This document shows positions 1-6,123 of a stretch of DNA of 9,254 nucleotides, piece by piece. A program made the position numbers and the translations under genes. The notes beneath the pieces are model-generated. The model saw only the letters and a program-made list of their open reading frames with translations, ran no database searches and was not told the origin of the DNA. Source of the DNA: Nitrospiria bacterium (lineage in GTDB: Bacteria > Nitrospirota > CAKKRA01 > 9FT-COMBO-42-15); NCBI GenBank assembly GCA_919902475.1, contig CAKKRA010000009.1:1-9254 (forward strand), given 5' to 3'. The first letter of the stretch is position 1; every line of letters begins with the position of its first letter.

Positions 1-184
1 CCACAGCCGCATTAATCTCCAGAAGATGATTATTGAAAGGCTTGAAAACTACGATGTCATTAAATTAGAGGAGATAATCCTGAAGCTTGTCTCAAAGGAG
101 CTGAGATATATTGAGCTTACAGGCGCAGTATTAGGTTTTATGATAGGAGCGCTTCAGGTGGTTTATGCAGTGGTCTTTTCTTAA
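1..184 (+). CDS. DUF445-family membrane protein, C-terminal end (partial)
   Basis: An open frame enters from the left edge (first full codon at 2) and stops at TAA 182-184, leaving 60 residues. The visible part is a charged amphipathic helix (around ENYDVIKLEEIILKLVSKEL), then RYIELTGAVLGFMIGALQ, then a short hydrophobic tail ending AVVFS. This arrangement of a charged helix, an 'IE..G..LGF.IG..Q' turn and a terminal membrane helix is how DUF445 (YheB/YtwF-like) proteins end. Their biochemical role is poorly defined; they are inner-membrane proteins with a long helical soluble region. The assignment rests on this short tail from memory of the family, so the rest of the gene outside the window would be needed to confirm it. 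No strong terminator follows, only the short palindrome AAAAGCTTTT. Confidence 0.6.
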   Translation, partial: HSRINLQKMIIERLENYDVIKLEEIILKLVSKELRYIELTGAVLGFMIGALQVVYAVVFS

Positions 185-206
185 AAAGCTTTTGTGAGAA
201 GAAGAA

Positions 207-235
207 TTGACACATATTCTTATTCTGTTTATAAT
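207..235 (+). promoter_or_regulatory. Consensus sigma-70 promoter for the ankyrin gene
   Basis: The -35 box TTGACA (207-212) and the -10 box TATAAT (230-235) both match the consensus fully and are separated by exactly 17 bp. Transcription would start near 242. This is the strongest promoter in the window. It lies just after the DUF445 stop codon and points at the ankyrin gene, giving a leader of about 76 nt to the ATG at 318, or about 25 nt to the ATG at 267. Confidence 0.8.
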
Positions 236-317
236 ACAGCTGACTGTGGAAGATGTTCAAAAGTAAATGCTATACAAATTTAGTATGGCAGGGACTAAAG
301 AACCAAAAAGTTCAATT

Positions 318-2225
318 ATGAAAAATAGTCTGATTAATAGATTGTTACAGTTAAGCTTCATTCTAATTGGGATAAGTATAAATAGCATCGTATATGCTTG
401 TGAGCATAAGTTTTGCGACGAATGGAGCATTATGGGGCTTGGGTCTGTATATTTTACATCAAGTAGGCTTGAAATTACAGAAAATGGAATTACTTGGCCG
501 GGTTGTTCATCTGTTCCTTATAAGATTATTTCTATAGAAAATGATACATGGATATTACATGTTCCGCAGTTAAGTTGTAGTGGCATACGAAAAGACAGTG
601 GTGAAGGCTATATAATGACACTTCTATCCACTGAAGAGGATAAAGAATTAAAAATTAAAGTATATGATTTTAAGGGAGATATAAAAAAAGATCAAGAACT
701 TGCATGGGGAGAATTTTATCGTATTCCTTTTGACAGAAATAGAAACTTTTTCGGTCAAATCGGTGATTACGCTATTTCAATGCATTTAGAGGTGTCAAAA
801 AAAGGACTTACTGAAGGATATTATTACTATGACAAATACAAACAAGAAATTAGGCTTAGTGGGAAAATAGATGGCGAAGATATTATTCTGAATGTTTATG
901 ATGACAATAACAATATTTTGGAAACATTCAAGGGGAAATATCTTGAGGGAAAAATAAACGGCGTCTGGAAGCGCCAAAACAAGTCATTGAAGTTCTATCT
1001 GGCCAGGGAACCGCTGGAGGATCACTATATCAGCTGTGAAGAAATGAAAAAATACCCGAAAAAAGTTTTTTTAGACCAGCGTGATTTGGACTTAGGATCA
1101 GGATACGGTTCTCCGACTGGAGTTGATTATAACTGTGAAGGTGGTTTGGCGACACTGAAGTTTATAAAAAATCTCTACGATTTAACGGAGGTAATTCGCA
1201 GTGAAGGACCACAGCACATTTGCACTGGAAGTAGTGTCCATGCATATTGGAGGTATTACAACTTTAACCTGCTTAAAGCAGGACTGGCACCGGAGATTCA
1301 CACCTTGCATAGTGAACAGTGGGAACGAGAAGAATATAAAGATTACCGAATGTATCAAAATCAACTCAACTATTTTAAGTTGTGGTCTCATCAAAGTCTT
1401 TATAATTTTGAACTTTACAACACTTTTTGGAATGAATATAACTTAGTCAAGCCTATGCTTGTCAGTCACTATAAAAAGACCTTCAATGTGTCCACAAAAA
1501 AGGCTGCATATTACGCCGAACATGCTTTGAGAAGCTTCGTCATTCGTGCTGCAGGTTCTTTCTTTTACGATCTTCAGGGAGGAAAACCGGACATTTTATT
1601 AATAGAAAAAACTCTAAGTAACGCTGGGGCAACCATCAATGATTTGAAAGGTATTTTAAGCGATCCCCTTCCACAGGATGAGCTAAATCAGGCATTAAAA
1701 GTTGCATTGCTTTATCAAAAGCCGCAAAACATCTTGGAGATACTTCTGGAAAAAGGGGCTAAACTCAACAGTGGCTACGAATCAGCACTCTTTTTTGCAT
1801 TGCGTAATCATAGCCATGTTAGATTGCTGCTAAATCGTGACGCTGATGTCAACTACACAAATGGGTTTGGCAAGACAGCACTTTTTTATGCCATCGGATT
1901 TAATGATCATGCATTAGTCCAACTGTTAATTGATCATAAAGCTGAGGTGAATCATTCCTATAAAAGTAAAGAAGCCTTAGATGGGTCTGAATTGCCATTT
2001 TATCAATCATACTGTTTGCTTAGGCATACAAAGAGAACACCATTGATGCACGCCGCACAACACAGCGATGTCGCTATGATTAAACTGTTGCTACGGCATG
2101 GTGCGAAACTTGATGCCGTAGACGAGCAAGGATTCAATGTCGCTGATTATGCCTTAATGGAAAAGAGGTTAGATAGCATGGATTATTTGAAATCATTGGG
2201 TTTGCAAGGTAATAAGCTTAAGTAA
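318..2225 (+). CDS. Exported multidomain protein with C-terminal ankyrin repeats
   Basis: The product is 635 residues if translation starts at the ATG at 318. That start is preferred because residues 1-27 form a normal signal peptide: MKNSLINR, a hydrophobic core, then VYA before Cys28. Starting at 267 would bury it behind 17 extra residues. The ATG at 318 has no good ribosome binding site. Residues about 28-145 are beta-rich and cysteine-containing. Residues about 148-229 form a second beta unit (EGYYYYDKY, ETFKGKYLEGKINGVWK) of a kind seen in secreted proteins. A Cys-containing helical middle follows from about 238. Residues about 450-630 carry four to five ankyrin units, including NGFGKTALFYA, LLIDHKAEVN, KRTPLMHAAQ and LLLRHGAKLDAVDEQG, with an insert of about 20 residues before the fourth. 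Ankyrin repeats bind other proteins, so a periplasmic or extracellular protein-binding role is inferred; no catalytic motif was recognised. The gene is visibly more AT-rich than the operons to its right and has its own consensus promoter, which suggests acquisition. Confidence 0.75.
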   Translation: MKNSLINRLLQLSFILIGISINSIVYACEHKFCDEWSIMGLGSVYFTSSRLEITENGITWPGCSSVPYKIISIENDTWILHVPQLSCSGIRKDSGEGYIMTLLSTEEDKELKIKVYDFKGDIKKDQELAWGEFYRIPFDRNRNFFGQIGDYAISMHLEVSKKGLTEGYYYYDKYKQEIRLSGKIDGEDIILNVYDDNNNILETFKGKYLEGKINGVWKRQNKSLKFYLAREPLEDHYISCEEMKKYPKKVFLDQRDLDLGSGYGSPTGVDYNCEGGLATLKFIKNLYDLTEVIRSEGPQHICTGSSVHAYWRYYNFNLLKAGLAPEIHTLHSEQWEREEYKDYRMYQNQLNYFKLWSHQSLYNFELYNTFWNEYNLVKPMLVSHYKKTFNVSTKKAAYYAEHALRSFVIRAAGSFFYDLQGGKPDILLIEKTLSNAGATINDLKGILSDPLPQDELNQALKVALLYQKPQNILEILLEKGAKLNSGYESALFFALRNHSHVRLLLNRDADVNYTNGFGKTALFYAIGFNDHALVQLLIDHKAEVNHSYKSKEALDGSELPFYQSYCLLRHTKRTPLMHAAQHSDVAMIKLLLRHGAKLDAVDEQGFNVADYALMEKRLDSMDYLKSLGLQGNKLK

Positions 2226-2235
2226 ATTTTAATTT

Positions 2236-2294
2236 ACTAACAAAACTATCCAGCTGACGAGCAATAGCCCGCCGCTGATTTAGGCCGTCACGCC
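2236..2294 (+). other. Degenerate attC-like (59-base-element) site
   Basis: This GC-richer patch follows the ankyrin stop codon. From memory of attC sites, its left half CTAACAA..C..TC.AGC.GACG matches 16 of 23 bases of a typical integron left half (CTAACAATTC.. then CAAGCCGACG). Its right half, GCCGCTGATTTAGGC then CGTCACGCC, resembles GCGGCTTAACTCAGGC then GTTAGGC. CAGC-T-GACG (2251-2259) can pair with CGCCGCTG (2270-2277) around one unpaired base, as in attC L boxes. The outer crossover box is poor: GTCACGC instead of GTTRRRY, and its partner TACTAAC does not match it well. It sits 3' of the ankyrin gene in the orientation expected of a cassette and overlaps the mntA stop codon. It is probably a decayed site, and could be coincidence. 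No integrase is in the window. Confidence 0.28.
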
Positions 2295-2677
2295 ACCTCC
2301 ATATGCCTTTTCATAAAGTACTCCCAGTCTTGATACCTTCCCAAAACCTCTCCCTCAAAGGTTAGCCGTGATTCCTCGTCTTTACTCAGAAGAAGCAAGC
2401 CTTTGCTTATAATCTCAAAACCTAAGAGAGGATTATCCAGACGATTTAAGATAACAACATCTATTGCATCTGTTTTTAGCACAGCGGAAAGCTTATCCTC
2501 TATATTAAATTTCTGCCACACAGGATTTTTCTCAAGAAGCTCATCTTTTATATAAACAGCAATATCCCAGTCGCTTCTATGAGCTTCTTTATTCTTTACC
2601 TTTGAACCAAAAAGATATGCAAAGACGATTGACTGGTCTTTTGAAAGTGTGGATTTAATTGCCTCCATTTCAATCAT
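2288..2677 (-). CDS. mntA: MntA-type antitoxin, minimal nucleotidyltransferase
   Basis: This 129-residue protein carries the minimal nucleotidyltransferase signature GSX10DXD: Gly24-Ser25, ten residues, then Asp36-Trp-Asp38. A third likely metal-ligand Asp73 lies in AIDVVIL. In characterised HepT/MntA pairs, MntA neutralises the HepT ribonuclease by transferring AMP to a tyrosine of its RX4HXY motif. All three acidic residues are present, so the enzyme looks intact. The start at 2677 overlaps the hepT stop (ATGA) and has a good ribosome binding site, AGAGGAAA, inside the end of hepT. Toxin-first order with translational coupling is usual for this family. The C-terminus (RHMEVA) runs into the attC-like patch, so its last residues may have been altered by whatever placed that patch. 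Family assignment is firm; activity in this strain is unknown because the partner toxin frame is broken. Confidence 0.85.
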   Translation of the reverse strand: MIEMEAIKSTLSKDQSIVFAYLFGSKVKNKEAHRSDWDIAVYIKDELLEKNPVWQKFNIEDKLSAVLKTDAIDVVILNRLDNPLLGFEIISKGLLLLSKDEESRLTFEGEVLGRYQDWEYFMKRHMEVA

Positions 2678-3081
2678 ATATTTTCCTCTATTAACTTTAA
2701 AAATTTTTCGATATCTGCCATCTTATTATTTAAAAAATCTTCAAGGGTTGGCATTGTCTCTTTCAAATATTCATGGGCTAAGAAATTTCTTAAACCTGCA
2801 ATATAGACAAAATTATAAGCAAATTCCTCTGGAATAATTTTGAACTCGCCAAGATTATAGATGGCCTCTCTATATGTTGCAGGCTTTGGATAACCCTTTT
2901 TAACAATAATAAGGTCTGCAATATCTAAAACCATCTCAGCACACAGAAAGGCAGATCTTTCTACTATCTTTTTAATATCTATTGATGTTCTTAAACTTTT
3001 AACAAACCTGTCCTTATTTGTTTTGAGATAAATTAGCTCTTATTTGAGCCTCTGAATTTTTTGGAATAAGACCTTTCCCAT
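2674..3081 (-). pseudogene. hepT: HepT-family toxin with in-frame stop at codon 14
   Basis: Reading from the ATG at 3081 gives MGKVLFQKIQRLK, then TAA (3040-3042), then an unbroken frame starting ELIYLKTNKDRVFK and running to the stop at 2674. Counting the stop as a codon, the protein would be 135 residues, the normal HepT (formerly DUF86) length, and both sides of the stop resemble the family's N-terminal helices. The catalytic RX4HXY motif is intact as RNFLAHEY (Arg98, His103, Tyr105). No ATG, GTG or TTG lies between the stop and codon 50, so the only conventional downstream start is the ATG at 2934. That would give 86 residues lacking the first helices but keeping the motif. An ordinary gene caller would report 2674-2934. 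Possible explanations are a nonsense-inactivated ribonuclease toxin, use of a rare start such as ATT (3033), or a sequence error. A promoter at 3089-3117 fits the full-length start, which supports 3081 as the original beginning. Confidence 0.7.
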
Positions 3082-3088
3082 TATGTAA

Positions 3089-3117
3089 ACTTTACCCAAA
3101 TTTTAGTAATATGTCAA
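3089..3117 (-). promoter_or_regulatory. Promoter for the hepT-mntA operon
   Basis: On the minus strand TTGACA (3112-3117) is followed after 17 bp by TAAAGT (3089-3094), a perfect -35 and a 4/6 -10. Only 7 bp separate the -10 from the ATG at 3081, so the transcript would begin at or next to that ATG. The segment 3082-3167 holds nothing else I can identify; it also has to end pdxA transcription, but no clear hairpin terminator is present. Confidence 0.55.
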
Positions 3118-3167
3118 TTTTTCATTTTCCCAATTTCAGCATCTCAAAGATTGATTAAGGCTTTTTG

Positions 3168-4163
3168 TCAAACATACTTTGTCATCTCTGCAGCCAATTT
3201 AATAGCCTCTATCATGCTCGTTGGATTGGCAACTCCTTTTCCTGCAATATCATAGGCTGTTCCATGGTCAACAGATGTGCGGATAATCGGAAGCCCGATT
3301 GTAACATTCACTGCCTTTCCAAAGGCGAGCATCTTCAATGGTATAAGCCCCTGATCATGATACATAGCAACAATCACATCATAATGGCCAAAGGTGGCCT
3401 TGTAAAAAAGCGTGTCTGCAGGCGACGGGTCAGTAACATCTATGCCATCGCCTCGCGCCTTGATTACTGCCGGCATGATTTCGTCCCACTCCTCTGTGCC
3501 AAAGAGCTTTCCTTCACCTGCATGGGGGTTTAAGGCAGCAAGCCCTATCCTCGGATTGGGTATCTTAAAATATTTCATTGCCTTGTTGGCAAGGAGGATG
3601 GTTTTGTACACCCTGTCCTTGTTAATATGCCTTGGCACATCCTTTAATGCGAGGTGTGTTGTGACAAGGATAACCCTTAAAGGACCGCTCGCAAGCATCA
3701 TGCCAAAATCCTTTGCTCCTGTAAGCTCTGCCAATAACTCTGTATGTCCCCTGTATGGAAATCCAGATGCATTCATTACCTCTTTGTTTATTGGCGCTGT
3801 TGTGATTGCATCTATTATTTTATTCTGCGCAAGCTCCACAGCCTTTTTAATGTAATCAACAACCGCCTTTCCTGCTGCCTTGCATGGGAAGCCGAATTTT
3901 ATCTGACCCTCATCAATATTTTTAAGGTCAATGACATTGATTGTATTATGATAGATAAAATCATTTTTTACCTCCTGAGCCGCCTTAACAGCAAGCTGGA
4001 GCTTTAATAATTTTACCATACCCTCTATTGTCTTTGCATCGCCAATTACAACAGGCTGGCAGAATTCATGCAGCTTTGCCTGATGAAATGCCTTTACAAT
4101 GACCTCTGGCCCAATGCCGGCAGGGTCTCCCATTGTTATTCCTATAATCGGCTTTTTAATCAT
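3168..4163 (-). CDS. pdxA: 4-hydroxythreonine-4-phosphate dehydrogenase
   Basis: PdxA oxidises 4-phosphohydroxy-L-threonine with NAD to the unstable ketone that PdxJ condenses to pyridoxine 5'-phosphate, in the DXP-dependent vitamin B6 pathway; it is a cytosolic, metal-dependent dimer. The 331-residue length is normal. Hallmarks are GITMGDPAGIGPE (8-20), the substrate loop GHTELLAE (139-146), and three metal-ligand histidines: His170 (TTHLALKDVP), His214 (NPHAGEGKLFG) and His269 (YHDQGLIPLK). The closing motif TSVDHGTAYDIAGKG lies at 296-310. No key residue is missing. The start codon overlaps the lemA stop (ATGA), and a GAGGAG ribosome binding site lies 11 bp upstream. It is the last gene of the CDF-lemA-pdxA operon. 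The chemistry has no obvious link to the first two genes, so cotranscription may be opportunistic. Confidence 0.95.
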   Translation of the reverse strand: MIKKPIIGITMGDPAGIGPEVIVKAFHQAKLHEFCQPVVIGDAKTIEGMVKLLKLQLAVKAAQEVKNDFIYHNTINVIDLKNIDEGQIKFGFPCKAAGKAVVDYIKKAVELAQNKIIDAITTAPINKEVMNASGFPYRGHTELLAELTGAKDFGMMLASGPLRVILVTTHLALKDVPRHINKDRVYKTILLANKAMKYFKIPNPRIGLAALNPHAGEGKLFGTEEWDEIMPAVIKARGDGIDVTDPSPADTLFYKATFGHYDVIVAMYHDQGLIPLKMLAFGKAVNVTIGLPIIRTSVDHGTAYDIAGKGVANPTSMIEAIKLAAEMTKYV

Positions 4164-4744
4164 TTTGTTAATTTCTCCTCTGTCCCAATCTTATGGTTTT
4201 GCTTGCCTGTATCCAAAGAGCTGAAATATGGAAAGTCCTTAAAGCCGGTAATAAAGGCAACAATATTATACGGAACCTGCCTTTTTTTCTGATTGTATTT
4301 TTTTACCATTTCATTATAATCCTTTTTTTCATTATTTAAGCTGTTTTCAGTTATTGCCAATTCGTCCGAAACCTTGATAAATGATTGATTCTCTCTTATT
4401 GACGGATGCATCTCAATAACACCCTGAAGGCTTGCAAGCGCATTTAAAAGGTCATTGGCAGCGGCAATCTTTTCTTCCTGAGTCTTTGCCCATGTAAGCC
4501 TTATCCGTGCATCTTCTGCTGTTTTCAGTATACGGTTCTCATCCTCATTTGAATAGCTGTGTATGACGCCTGTATGCCGAGGGACGAGATATGAGATGCG
4601 GTGGAGATAGTTTTCAATCTGCGTCCATGAAGATTTTATGCCTTCATCCAATTTAACAAATTTATTATAAACACTAAAAAAGCCAAAGGAGGAGAGGGCG
4701 GTGATTATTAATATGAGTACTCCTATAATTTTAATTTTTTTCAT
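4160..4744 (-). CDS. lemA: LemA family membrane-anchored protein
   Basis: The 194-residue protein starts with Lys residues and one membrane helix (about 5-24), then a long helical bundle, the usual LemA plan with most of the protein outside the cytoplasm. Family features are VYNKFVKLDEGIKSSWTQIE just after the helix, and towards the end NQSFIKVSDELAITENSL, KKDYNEMVKKYN and the closing FKDFPYFSS. The usual 'LIPNLV' stretch is changed to LVPRHTGV, so it is a somewhat divergent member. LemA proteins have no settled biochemical role; some occur beside membrane proteases or TPM-domain proteins, but none is present here. The gene follows the CDF gene by 12 bp with no clear ribosome binding site and overlaps pdxA by 4 bp, so it is probably translated by coupling. 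Confidence 0.85.
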   Translation of the reverse strand: MKKIKIIGVLILIITALSSFGFFSVYNKFVKLDEGIKSSWTQIENYLHRISYLVPRHTGVIHSYSNEDENRILKTAEDARIRLTWAKTQEEKIAAANDLLNALASLQGVIEMHPSIRENQSFIKVSDELAITENSLNNEKKDYNEMVKKYNQKKRQVPYNIVAFITGFKDFPYFSSLDTGKQNHKIGTEEKLTK

Positions 4745-4756
4745 TTTTAGAGAGGC

Positions 4757-5647
4757 CTACTTATTGCTTAATATATCTGCCTTGCTATTCTGCCTGTAAG
4801 GCTCTATATGCACAACAACATCTGTGATTTCAGCAAATCTTTTCTTCAGCTCCTGTTCAACAAAATAAGAGATATCATGCGCGTCATTAATGCTCATCTC
4901 AGGGTCAACCTTTACGTGAAGGTCAACATATATATGACCCTGCATACCTCTTGTTCTTATCCTATGGCACTCCTTTGCGCCCTTGACTGTCATTACAACA
5001 TCCCTTATCCTATTACCGTTAATGACAGAGGCATCCATTAACACATCTGAACTCTCCCTTACTATCCTGTATCCTGTTCTGCCTATTATAATAGTGATTC
5101 CTGCAGCAGCCACTGCGTCGAGCATAGGATATCCTATCTTTATTGCAATAAGGGTTATTATAACAGATATAGAGACAAAGATGTCGCTCATTGTGTGCAT
5201 TGAATCAGCAATGAGAAAACTGCTCTTTAATTTCCTGCCCTTTTTCTTTTCATAAAGCATAACACCTATATTTACAGACAGCGTAATCCCCATAATTACA
5301 AAGCTCGTTATGGTTGATTCAGGGTGATTGGGGGTTACGAACCTGTAAAGGCTCTTTTTTAGTATCTCAAAGCAGGTTATAAAAAGAAAGCCTGCAACAG
5401 CCAGGGATGCAAAGGTCTCAAATTTTCTATGGCCGTATGGATGGGATTCATCAGGCGGCTGCGAGGCTATCCATATGCCAATAAGCCCGATGACATTTGA
5501 GGAGCCGTCAAGCATGGAGTGAAAACCGTCTGCTGTCATGCTTATAGAGTCGGATAGATAACCGTAAGTTATCTTTGCTCCTGCCACTGTCAGATTTAAT
5601 ATGAGGGTATACCACAGAACCCTCCTTACCTTACTGCTTGAATCCAT
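4757..5647 (-). CDS. Cation diffusion facilitator (CDF) metal efflux transporter
   Basis: CDF proteins exchange protons for divalent metals (Zn, Co, Cd, Fe, Mn) across the inner membrane. The 296-residue protein has the standard layout: about six membrane helices to around residue 205, then a cytosolic ferredoxin-like domain (about 210-285, with HVKVDPEMSINDAHDIS). Transport-site residues are seen as HXXXD in TM2 (His43/Asp47 within ADGFHSMLDG) and HXXXD in TM5 (His151/Asp155 within ADSMHTMSD). The conserved loop SHPYGHRKFE lies at 68-77. The paired HXXXD arrangement favours zinc-like substrates over the DXXXD manganese type; this is a family inference. It is the first gene of the CDF-lemA-pdxA operon. 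Its ATG lies 6 bp from a TATAAT box with no Shine-Dalgarno sequence, so a leaderless mRNA is likely. The mature protein ends RQNSKADILSNK without a histidine-rich tail. Confidence 0.92.
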   Translation of the reverse strand: MDSSSKVRRVLWYTLILNLTVAGAKITYGYLSDSISMTADGFHSMLDGSSNVIGLIGIWIASQPPDESHPYGHRKFETFASLAVAGFLFITCFEILKKSLYRFVTPNHPESTITSFVIMGITLSVNIGVMLYEKKKGRKLKSSFLIADSMHTMSDIFVSISVIITLIAIKIGYPMLDAVAAAGITIIIGRTGYRIVRESSDVLMDASVINGNRIRDVVMTVKGAKECHRIRTRGMQGHIYVDLHVKVDPEMSINDAHDISYFVEQELKKRFAEITDVVVHIEPYRQNSKADILSNK

Positions 5648-5653
5648 TAAAAA

Positions 5654-5682
5654 ATTATAATACAGATGCGGTTTTCACGCAA
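5654..5682 (-). promoter_or_regulatory. Promoter for the CDF-lemA-pdxA operon
   Basis: On the minus strand TTGCGT (5677-5682) and a perfect TATAAT (5654-5659) are 17 bp apart. The -10 ends 6 bp before the CDF ATG at 5647, so the predicted transcription start coincides with the start codon. It is divergent from the plus-strand promoter at 5700-5728. Confidence 0.6.
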
Positions 5683-5700
5683 CAAAAAATCTTCTTTGTT
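5681..5700. promoter_or_regulatory. Candidate operator between divergent promoters
   Basis: AACAAA (5681-5686) and TTTGTT (5695-5700) form an inverted repeat with an 8-bp spacer. It touches the -35 boxes of both divergent promoters. A dimeric regulator bound here could control both directions. The half-sites are short and AT-rich, so chance is a serious alternative, and no regulator gene is adjacent. Confidence 0.2.
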
Positions 5701-5728
5701 TGACATAAACCTAAAATTCTGCTATTTT
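5700..5728 (+). promoter_or_regulatory. Promoter for the comFB-like operon
   Basis: A perfect TTGACA (5700-5705) and TATTTT (4/6, 5723-5728) are 17 bp apart, with a predicted start near 5735. Unlike the minus-strand promoters in this window, it leaves a short leader holding a ribosome binding site (AGAGGTGA, 5735-5742) before the ATG at 5746. Confidence 0.6.
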
Positions 5729-5745
5729 TAATAAAGAGGTGATTT

Positions 5746-6090
5746 ATGAGCGCACAATCAGCAATGAAGCTTGAAAATGCAAATTATGAGAGGGTGATAC
5801 TTGCAATTGAGAGATTGACAGTAGCAAACCCAAAATATTGCCAATGCATGAGATGCAGGCTTGATGTAACAGCAATTGCCCTAAACGGTCTTCCGCCAAA
5901 GTATTTTATATCCCCCTCATCAATGGAGATAGAAGAGCTTGCCTCACCCATCTTAATGGTAGAGGCATCTGTATTATATGCGCTTGAGAGGGTCAGCGAG
6001 CGTCCGCACCATGAGAGGCCTGAGCCTAAAAAAATAAACGATAAAATAACAAAAATATCCGGAAAGATTGCAGAGAAAGATATTGAATAG
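5746..6090 (+). CDS. ComFB-like small cysteine-motif protein
   Basis: The 114-residue soluble protein matches the ComFB (late competence development) family. The core is YCQCMRCRLDVTAIALNGLP (31-50) followed by PKYF, with Cys32, Cys34 and Cys37 clustered. The family signature is a C.C..C.LD..ALALN.LPP.Y block after an N-terminal helix (NYERVILAIERL). In Bacillus the protein is a zinc-binding member of the comF operon, and cyanobacterial members have been described as cyclic-di-GMP receptors. Neither role can be assumed here, and no competence gene is nearby. The C-terminal third is charged and helical (PEPKKINDKITKISGKIAEK). The start has a good AGAGGTGA site and a promoter just upstream. It is followed after 33 bp by the DUF4410-like gene, in the same operon. 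Confidence 0.8.
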   Translation: MSAQSAMKLENANYERVILAIERLTVANPKYCQCMRCRLDVTAIALNGLPPKYFISPSSMEIEELASPILMVEASVLYALERVSERPHHERPEPKKINDKITKISGKIAEKDIE

Positions 6091-6123
6091 TATTAAAACT
6101 ATAAGTATAAGGAGGGATGTATT

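Noticed and set aside
267..317. ATG at 267 as the ankyrin gene start
   Set aside because: It would place 17 polar residues ahead of a normal signal peptide. The GGAAG upstream is about 14 bp away, so it is not clearly better than the ATG at 318.
2221..2238. AGTAAATT-TT-AATTTACT inverted repeat over the ankyrin stop codon, as a terminator
   Set aside because: It is purely AT, with a 2-nt loop and no following T-run, so the hairpin would be too weak.
3040..3042. TAA in hepT as a recoded sense codon
   Set aside because: DUF445, the ankyrin gene and the DUF4410-like gene all end at TAA where expected, and TGA and TAG also act as stops, so the standard code holds.
3412..3855. Plus-strand open frame of 147 codons inside pdxA
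   Set aside because: It lies opposite a well-conserved enzyme gene, shows no family resemblance and has low-complexity antisense composition.
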